From Butyricicoccus pullicaecorum (GTDB taxonomy: Bacteria; Bacillota; Clostridia; Oscillospirales; Butyricicoccaceae): a stretch of 64,000 bases of DNA. Location of the stretch: the NCBI GenBank assembly GCA_018365995.1, contig JAGZIY010000001.1, positions 62,001 to 126,000 of the forward strand. Reading direction: 5' to 3'. The position numbers and the translations under genes are program-made. Numbering within the stretch: the stretch's first letter is position 1; every line of letters starts with the position of its first letter. The notes under the pieces are model-generated. The model saw only the letters and a list, made by a program, of their open reading frames with translations, was not told the DNA's origin and did not search any database. This document shows positions 59,245 through 64,000 of the stretch, in pieces.

Positions 59245-59325
59245 ATGAAAGTTGTGATTTGGAAGAGTCCGAGGTATTTATGCGGTATGCTGCGCCGTAT
59301 GTTTGGTATTCGAAGCGATGAGTAG
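59245..59325 (+). CDS. spoVM: SpoVM-like 26-residue spore coat anchoring peptide
   Basis: A 26-codon gene with AGGAGG exactly 8 bases before the ATG. The product begins MKVVIWKSPRYLCGMLRRMF. Compared from memory with Bacillus SpoVM (also 26 residues, MKFYTIKLPKFLGGIVRAML), it keeps M1, K2, K7, P9, L12, G14, R17, M19 and G21, with conservative changes at several others. Pro9 matters for SpoVM recognition of curved membrane. The peptide is an amphipathic helix that recruits SpoIVA to the forespore surface. The position just ahead of sipL-like and spoIVA genes strongly supports this. Confidence 0.85.
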   Translation: MKVVIWKSPRYLCGMLRRMFGIRSDE

Positions 59326-59377
59326 GGAATTTACCCAGTCAAAGTATCTTGCACCTGTGGTGCGTGTAAAACTCCGT

Positions 59378-59452
59378 AAAAAGTCGCGACATATGCATGA
59401 CTTTTTATATAGCAGACGCTGATTCGTCGAAAAAACGTAGTTTTTCGACGAA
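59378..59452 (+). other. Two stem-loops downstream of spoVM
   Basis: AAAAAGTC/GACTTTTT (59378-59406) ends in a T-run and may terminate the spoVM transcript. The second is a perfect 12-base stem TTCGTCGAAAAA/TTTTTCGACGAA (59423-59452). Confidence 0.6.
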
Positions 59453-59456
59453 CTAG

Positions 59457-59492
59457 GCCGAGGGAATTCACCCTCGGCTTTTTGCTTTTTTT
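59457..59492 (+). terminator. Intrinsic terminator between spoVM and sipL
   Basis: Stem GCCGAGGG/CCCTCGGC with a 6-base loop and a long T-rich tail (TTTTTGCTTTTTTT). It separates the spoVM unit from the sipL-spoIVA unit. Confidence 0.88.
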
Positions 59493-59493
59493 C

Positions 59494-59519
59494 ATATCTG
59501 TATAAATGACGCATATACA
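59494..59519 (+). promoter_or_regulatory. Candidate SigE-type promoter of sipL-spoIVA
   Basis: ATAT core (59494-59497), a 14-base spacer, CATATACA (59512-59519). Both elements resemble SigE, which controls spoIVA in Bacillus. It begins right after the terminator T-run. Confidence 0.5.
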
Positions 59520-59553
59520 TAACAGCAGAAGCGGTAAAAAGGAGGAATCTTTT

Positions 59554-61035
59554 ATGGAATTCATACGCACAGATTTGCAATACTATGCACCCATGTGTGC
59601 ACGGCACACTACATTCACGGAGACAACAGACACCATTGTACCAGACACAGAGCCAGATATCGGTCGGATTTTGTGTGCTTTTGGAACAATATCGGTGAAG
59701 GACGAGCTGCCGCAGACCGATCGTATTTTGATTTCTGGTATTGTGCATGTGGTGGTATTATATCGTCCAGACGGACAGGAAGGTATCCGTTTTCTGCAAA
59801 TTCCACTGAGCTTTGCACATATCGAGGAGACACAGGGAATTTCGGCAGATCAGCCCTGTTTCGTGCGCTGTCATTTACAACGGGTGTCAGCAAGAGCGGT
59901 GAATTCCAGAAAGGTGAGCGTGACTGGAGAAATCGGATTAGAAATCGATTTGTATCAGCAAAAGAAAACCGCTGTCACTGAAAAGATTGAAACGGATGGG
60001 ACGGATTTGCAGGTACGATATGGTGCAAAGCCGATTTCCTTACTGCAAAATGTGCTTGCGCGGGAATATACAGTTTTAGACGATGTAGAAGTTCCGGGGG
60101 CACAGGGAATGAAGCTTGTACATGCACAGGGCATCATGCTGCCTGTGACCTGTCAGCCAGAGAATGCACAAATTTCGCTCAGCGGAGAGGTGCAGCTGCA
60201 TTTGTTGCTTTTAGATGATACTGGTAAGCTGCAATCTATGACACACAGTGTTCCTTATACACAGGTATTAGAAGCACCGAGCATTACAGACAATCTACCG
60301 ATTACTGTTCGGCTTGCCATGCGCAGCTTGGATTGTATGCTTCGAGACGAAGGTGTCCTATCTGTGGGTGTCTGCGCGCGTGCGTTGATACAGCAAAGAA
60401 AAGAACATACCCTGCAAACCATTGAAGACTTATATCACCTTAAAAAGCAGCTCGAGATTTCAGAGGATACCTCAGAGTTGTATGATGACGAGGCACCGCA
60501 GACTTATCAATCAGAAAGTATGACGCAGATTACCTTGACCTACCCCGCAACCGAGATTCTCCTGACGGAAGGTGTGTGTACCATGCTCGATCAGGAGAAT
60601 ATGAAGCTGCAAATCTGTGTGCTGTATCTGGATGATAGCGGAAATTTATGGGGGGAGATGCAGGATACCATGCTTCCCATAACACTGGGGCAAATTGCAT
60701 ATACACAGCTGCGGGACTTAAACGTACATTTATCTACTGCGCTCAGCGCAGAGCGAGACCTTCAGCTGCGCGTTTCAGTAAACGGTACTGTGTTGTGCGG
60801 CAATCCTGTATCGGTACGTGATATTACAGGTCTGACCGCAGAGCAGGATCGTGACCCCGTCGATAGGGCAGGTACGACACTGATTTTGCGCTATATTCAA
60901 ACTGCAACTCCGCTTTGGGAGATTGCCAAGCAATATGCCTCCACAGTGTCAGAAATCCAAAATGCCAATGCACTGCCGGAGCATACAGAACAGGTATCGG
61001 AAACCATGCTTCTGATTCCAATTTGTGGACGGTGA
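59554..61035 (+). CDS. sipL: SipL-like SPOCS/LysM spore coat protein
   Basis: A 493-residue protein. Three SPOCS (DUF3794) type regions: about 1-130 (TTDTIVPDTEPDIGRILCAF, ISGIVHVVVLYRPDGQEGIR), 160-300 (NVLAREYTVLDDVEVPG) and 330-430. A C-terminal LysM domain follows at about 441-493 (TPLWEIAKQYASTVSEIQNA). This is the architecture of SipL of Clostridioides difficile, which binds SpoIVA through its LysM and is needed to encase the forespore. ATG at 59554 has AAAGGAGG upstream. It lies 16 bases before spoIVA, its expected partner. Confidence 0.88.
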   Translation: MEFIRTDLQYYAPMCARHTTFTETTDTIVPDTEPDIGRILCAFGTISVKDELPQTDRILISGIVHVVVLYRPDGQEGIRFLQIPLSFAHIEETQGISADQPCFVRCHLQRVSARAVNSRKVSVTGEIGLEIDLYQQKKTAVTEKIETDGTDLQVRYGAKPISLLQNVLAREYTVLDDVEVPGAQGMKLVHAQGIMLPVTCQPENAQISLSGEVQLHLLLLDDTGKLQSMTHSVPYTQVLEAPSITDNLPITVRLAMRSLDCMLRDEGVLSVGVCARALIQQRKEHTLQTIEDLYHLKKQLEISEDTSELYDDEAPQTYQSESMTQITLTYPATEILLTEGVCTMLDQENMKLQICVLYLDDSGNLWGEMQDTMLPITLGQIAYTQLRDLNVHLSTALSAERDLQLRVSVNGTVLCGNPVSVRDITGLTAEQDRDPVDRAGTTLILRYIQTATPLWEIAKQYASTVSEIQNANALPEHTEQVSETMLLIPICGR

Positions 61036-61051
61036 AAGGAGATCACATCTG

Positions 61052-62530
61052 ATGGAGAAGAAAGGGCTATATGAGCAAATCAGTGCGCGAACAAATGGCG
61101 ATATTTATATTGGCGTGGTAGGGCCAGTTCGAACCGGAAAATCGACATTTATCAAACGGTTTATGGAGAATATGGTCATTCCGCGCATCGATAATGTCTA
61201 TAAAAGAGAACGCGCCAAGGACGAATTACCACAGTCCGGTTCTGGAAAGACCATTATGACCGCAGAGCCAAAATTTGTACCGGAAGAAGCAGCCGAAATT
61301 GCTCTGACACCAGCAGGGAGCTGCCGCGTGCGGCTAGTGGACTGTGTTGGATACTTGGTAGATGGTGCACTGGGAAGTATGGAGGAGGATACACCACGCA
61401 TGGTGACAACTCCTTGGCGTGACCACCCAATTCCAATGGCAGAGGCTGCGGAGATTGGAACGCGTAAGGTCATTGAAGATCATTCCACAATTGGACTGGT
61501 TATTACAACAGATGGTTCATTCTCAGATATCCCACGGGAAAGCTATGCAGAGGTAGAGGGACGTGTAATCGAGGAGTTGCAGGCGATAGGAAAGCCTTTT
61601 CTGACACTTGTAAATACGGTTGATCCGGAAGGAGACGAGGCACGTGCAGTTTGTGCACATTTGCAGGAAACTTATGGTATTGTCGCAATGCCTGTAAATT
61701 GTCTGGATTTGGACGAACAGAAAATGCGTTCCATTTTAACAGCAGTTCTCTATGAATTTCCAGTTCAGCAAATCTCTGTGGCACTGCCGCGTTTTATCAG
61801 TATCCTGCCGCCGGATCACGCAGTACAGAGCAGTGTGTATGATAGCCTGCGAAAGGGTGGACATACGGTGCACAAGATGCGGGATTTTGATACCATGCTG
61901 CATATCTTAGAAGAAAATGAGTGGATAGAGGCAGTGCGTATTGCAGATATGGATTTGGGCATTGGCTGTGCACGGGTCATTGTAGAGATTCCTACGGCAG
62001 TGTTCTATCAGATTGTAACGCAGCAAACCGGAATCCAAATGAAGGATGAGGCAGATCTCATTCCAGTTTTGACTCGATTGTCTGAGATGGCAAAATCTTA
62101 TGAACGGATTGCAGGTGCCTTGGAACAGGCACAAAAAACAGGCTACGGTGTTGTGATGCCGGAGTTAGAGGAACTTTCGCTGGAACCGCCTGAAATCATG
62201 AAGCAAGGTGGGCGCTATGGTGTAAAGCTATGTGCTTCCGCCGATTCCATTCATCTGATGAAAGCGCAAATCAAAGCCTCGATTACACCAATTGTTGGTA
62301 CAGAGAAACAGTCTGAAGAATTACTAGATTATTTGATGAGTGAGTTTGAAGGGGCACCAGAAAAAATCTGGCAAACCAATATTTTCGGAAAACCGCTTTC
62401 GGCACTTATCGGAGAAGAATTATCTGGAAAGCTAGCACGTGTGCCGGAGGACGCACGAGATAAGTTCCGTGAAACACTGGAGCGCATTATCAATGAGAGC
62501 ACAGGAGGTTTGATTTGTATTTTGCTATAA
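61052..62530 (+). CDS. spoIVA: Spore coat morphogenetic ATPase SpoIVA
   Basis: A 492-residue protein that polymerises, using ATP, into the basement layer of the spore coat. Its N-terminal ATPase domain has Walker A VGPVRTGKSTFIKRF with Lys30, the same residue number as in Bacillus. VRLVDCVGYLVDGALG and the downstream TDGSFSDIPRESYAE also match. The C-terminal domain ends in STGGLICILL, characteristic of the family. ATG at 61052 has AAAGGAG about 11 bases upstream. Confidence 0.96.
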   Translation: MEKKGLYEQISARTNGDIYIGVVGPVRTGKSTFIKRFMENMVIPRIDNVYKRERAKDELPQSGSGKTIMTAEPKFVPEEAAEIALTPAGSCRVRLVDCVGYLVDGALGSMEEDTPRMVTTPWRDHPIPMAEAAEIGTRKVIEDHSTIGLVITTDGSFSDIPRESYAEVEGRVIEELQAIGKPFLTLVNTVDPEGDEARAVCAHLQETYGIVAMPVNCLDLDEQKMRSILTAVLYEFPVQQISVALPRFISILPPDHAVQSSVYDSLRKGGHTVHKMRDFDTMLHILEENEWIEAVRIADMDLGIGCARVIVEIPTAVFYQIVTQQTGIQMKDEADLIPVLTRLSEMAKSYERIAGALEQAQKTGYGVVMPELEELSLEPPEIMKQGGRYGVKLCASADSIHLMKAQIKASITPIVGTEKQSEELLDYLMSEFEGAPEKIWQTNIFGKPLSALIGEELSGKLARVPEDARDKFRETLERIINESTGGLICILL

Positions 62531-62658
62531 CCCGGGGAATCGTATGCTGTATATGAATGTGACTGGTAAATAGCTTTACACATAATGCGGAAATACTTTA
62601 CAGAAATATAATGTATATATGACAAAATAGATGAATTTTATTGAAAATTCTTAAAAAA

Positions 62659-62740
62659 CATATAGTGTAAAGTGTATAACTTTACACTATATGTAAGTTA
62701 TATTTCCTGCAAATAGATATGTAAAGGTATATAACTTTAC
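62659..62740. promoter_or_regulatory. Paired GTAAAG/CTTTAC palindromes (candidate operators)
   Basis: A perfect 14-base inverted repeat (62659-62693, CATATAGTGTAAAG with a 7-base centre) and a second GTAAAG-N8-CTTTAC (62721-62740) share the same inner half-sites and TATAA centre. A third looser copy (CTTTAC near 62575) lies upstream. The second ends exactly at the -35 element of the following promoter. Confidence 0.6.
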
Positions 62741-62769
62741 TTGATTTTTTAGCCGCTTTGCAGTATGAT
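62741..62769 (+). promoter_or_regulatory. SigA-type promoter of the P-loop kinase gene
   Basis: TTGATT (62741-62746), a 17-base spacer, TATGAT (62764-62769). Confidence 0.65.
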
Positions 62770-62802
62770 TAGGAGCAGATAAAGGAAAGGATAGATGGTG
62801 AT

Positions 62803-63339
62803 TTGAAAAAACAGGTATTTATCATCAATGGGCGTGGCGGTGTAGGCAAGGATACGGTTTGCAACTGTGTCGCACAGTATTGTCGTGTGCGAAATATTTC
62901 TTCTATTACTCCTATCGTGGAGATTGCACGATTTGCGGGATGGTCTGGAGAAAAGACATTGGCAGCGCGCAAAATGCTCTCCCAGCTGAAGCAAGTGTTC
63001 ACAGAGTACAATGATTTGTCTTTTCGATATTGCATGGAACAATATCAGCAGTTCTGTGCCTGTTCAGATGAGGAGATTCTGTTTATCCATGTGCGAGAGC
63101 CTGAGGAGATTGCGCGGCTCAAGGCTGCTATTGGAAGGGGCTGTCGAACACTGCTCATTCGCAGAAAAGATGAGCATGTCACACAATATGGCAATCGTTC
63201 AGATGACGAGGTCGAACAATATTCTTATGATTTGTATTTCCAAAACGAGCCGCCACTCGAAACACTTCCAGAGCGTGTTTGGAGTTTTTTTCAGCAATCT
63301 GTGCAGAACAGCATACACGTGAATACTGAAGAGAAATAA
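62803..63339 (+). CDS. P-loop NTPase resembling nucleotide kinases
   Basis: A 178-residue protein beginning KKQVFIINGRGGVGKDTVCN, a Walker A loop of the small-molecule/nucleotide kinase type (GKDT). A helical lid-like middle follows, then EILFIHVREPEEIARLKAAI and TLLIRRKDEH. The GKDT loop and the HVREPEE stretch recall deoxynucleoside-monophosphate kinases and cytidylate-kinase-like proteins; the substrate is unknown. The start is TTG at 62803 with AAAGGA upstream. The palindromes ahead suggest specific control. Confidence 0.7.
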   Translation: MKKQVFIINGRGGVGKDTVCNCVAQYCRVRNISSITPIVEIARFAGWSGEKTLAARKMLSQLKQVFTEYNDLSFRYCMEQYQQFCACSDEEILFIHVREPEEIARLKAAIGRGCRTLLIRRKDEHVTQYGNRSDDEVEQYSYDLYFQNEPPLETLPERVWSFFQQSVQNSIHVNTEEK

Positions 63340-63401
63340 TGCTCCTATCATCATTCCATCTATTGCATTGGTTGGCAGTCAAAAGCGACGATGCTGTCCT
63401 C

Positions 63402-63430
63402 TTGAAACTTGTTGTATTTTCTATTATAAT
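63402..63430 (+). promoter_or_regulatory. SigA promoter of the PocR-domain gene
   Basis: TTGAAA (63402-63407), a 17-base spacer and a perfect TATAAT (63425-63430). Confidence 0.8.
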
Positions 63431-63509
63431 AATAGTAATGTGTTGCATTGACTGGAAAGACATAGATATTTGGCTAGTGAATCTGCAACAGAATAGGAGG
63501 ACATGCATC

Positions 63510-64000
63510 ATGTTGTTAAAAGATATTATTGATCCGCAGAAACTCCAAGAAATTCAGGACCAATTTTCAGATGCCACTGGTTTAGCGGCAATTACTATGG
63601 ACGGTGACAATACTTACATTACAAAAGGCAGTAATTTTACAGATTTTTGTATGAAGTATACACGGGAAAGTTCCATAGGGAAAGAGCGCTGTGAGAAGTG
63701 TGATGCGGAGGGCTGCGGTGCATATTTTTGCCACGCGGGTCTGATGGATTTTTCTGCACCAATCAGAGTCAACGGGGAACAGGTGGGTATAATCGTTGGC
63801 GGACAGGTTTTGCCAGAAAAACCAGATCCGGAAAAATTCCGGGATATTGCGCATGAGTTGGGAATTCCAGAGGAAGCATATCTGCGTGCGCTGGAACAGG
63901 TACCTATTCGAGATGAAAAACAAATCCGTGCCGCTGCTACACTTTTGGAAAAGGTAGTAAATGAACTTGTAAATCTGGAATATGTAGAAAAGCTGAATAA
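63510..64000 (+). CDS. PocR-domain sensor protein, N-terminal part
   Basis: A gene open to the window end (163 codons visible). ATG at 63510 has AGGAGG 9 bases upstream. The visible part is a PocR sensory domain: LQEIQDQFSDATGLAAITMD, then the cysteines in ERCEKCDAEGCGAYFCHAGL, then DFSAPIRVNGEQVGIIVGGQ. PocR domains bind small ligands such as hydrocarbon derivatives and are fused to AraC-type, histidine kinase or diguanylate modules. The helical EKVVNELVNLEYVEKLN at the edge looks like a linker to such an output domain, which is not seen here. Confidence 0.85.
   Translation, partial: MLLKDIIDPQKLQEIQDQFSDATGLAAITMDGDNTYITKGSNFTDFCMKYTRESSIGKERCEKCDAEGCGAYFCHAGLMDFSAPIRVNGEQVGIIVGGQVLPEKPDPEKFRDIAHELGIPEEAYLRALEQVPIRDEKQIRAAATLLEKVVNELVNLEYVEKLN

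Noticed and set aside
58986..59321. 111-codon open frame covering the two tiny genes before sipL
   Set aside because: It lacks a ribosome site and looks unlike a protein family, whereas the 48- and 26-codon frames within it have proper ribosome sites and sensible products.
1..64000. Prophage, insertion sequence, CRISPR array or toxin-antitoxin system
   Set aside because: No integrase, transposase, cas gene, regular repeat-spacer pattern or toxin pair was seen; nearly all genes belong to core functions.

Overview
The window is a gene-dense, roughly 50% GC piece of core chromosome from an endospore-forming Gram-positive anaerobe of the class Clostridia. An Oscillospirales relative (Oscillospiraceae or Butyricicoccaceae type) is my best guess, but the placement rests on gene content and style only. 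The evidence is near-consensus SigA promoters, strong AGGAGG ribosome sites, many 4-base ATGA overlaps between genes, an oxygen-sensitive class III ribonucleotide reductase, FabK-type fatty acid synthesis, a CD1247-like protein, S-layer-homology proteins and several sporulation genes. I see no prophage, insertion sequence, CRISPR array or rRNA. One tRNA (Val, GAC) is present.

Layout. 1-4.9 kb: end of rarA, glgB, a convergent S1-domain protein, a DUF951 protein and a uridine phosphorylase-type enzyme. 4.9-8.5 kb (minus strand): an SLH protein, a small unknown, ispF, ispD, and a spoIVFB/spoIVFA-like membrane protease pair. 8.7-14.4 kb: a DUF3343 protein with a cysteine desulfurase, then cdaA-cdaR (c-di-AMP synthesis) followed by a FAD dehydrogenase and an RseC-like protein. 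14.5-31.2 kb: a DUF5685/J-domain/membrane-protein trio, then a long housekeeping run: yicC, remA, gmk, rpoZ, coaBC, priA, def, fmt, a zinc protease, rsmB, rlmN, stp, prkC, rsgA, thiN. 31.3-38.8 kb: an aspartate aminotransferase-type enzyme, purB, secD-secF, a sugar-phosphate isomerase-like protein, nrdR and a SUFU-domain protein. 39-48.3 kb: a complete type II fatty acid synthesis and acetyl-CoA carboxylase block, with fabD on the minus strand and fabH-fabK-fabG-fabF-accB-fabZ-accC-accD-accA-acpP on the plus strand. A symmetric promoter region that I read as perfect consensus in both directions separates them. 48.4-54.5 kb: a membrane-anchored unknown, an SH3/NlpC-P60 wall hydrolase, mtaB, a second SLH protein, a very small cysteine-rich protein, efp, the CD1247-like protein and tRNA-Val. 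54.5-58.9 kb: a decayed LytTR-type regulator, then nrdD-nrdG-dut with NrdR-box-like sites at nrdD. 58.9-62.5 kb: a sporulation block. 62.5-64 kb: a P-loop kinase-like protein behind paired palindromes, and the start of a PocR-domain sensor.

The most interesting part is 58.99-62.53 kb. Two tiny genes, missed by ordinary length cut-offs, precede a SPOCS/LysM protein and spoIVA. The second tiny gene encodes a 26-residue peptide matching SpoVM in length, in its Pro9 and in several other positions. SpoVM, SpoIVA and the SPOCS/LysM protein SipL form the base of the spore coat, so the whole basement layer appears to be encoded together, with SigE-like promoter candidates ahead of both transcription units. 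A second very small gene (53 residues, 9 cysteines) with a SigK-like promoter at 53.0 kb is a likely late spore-coat component. The spoIVFA/spoIVFB-like pair at 7.2-8.5 kb would belong to the same developmental programme.
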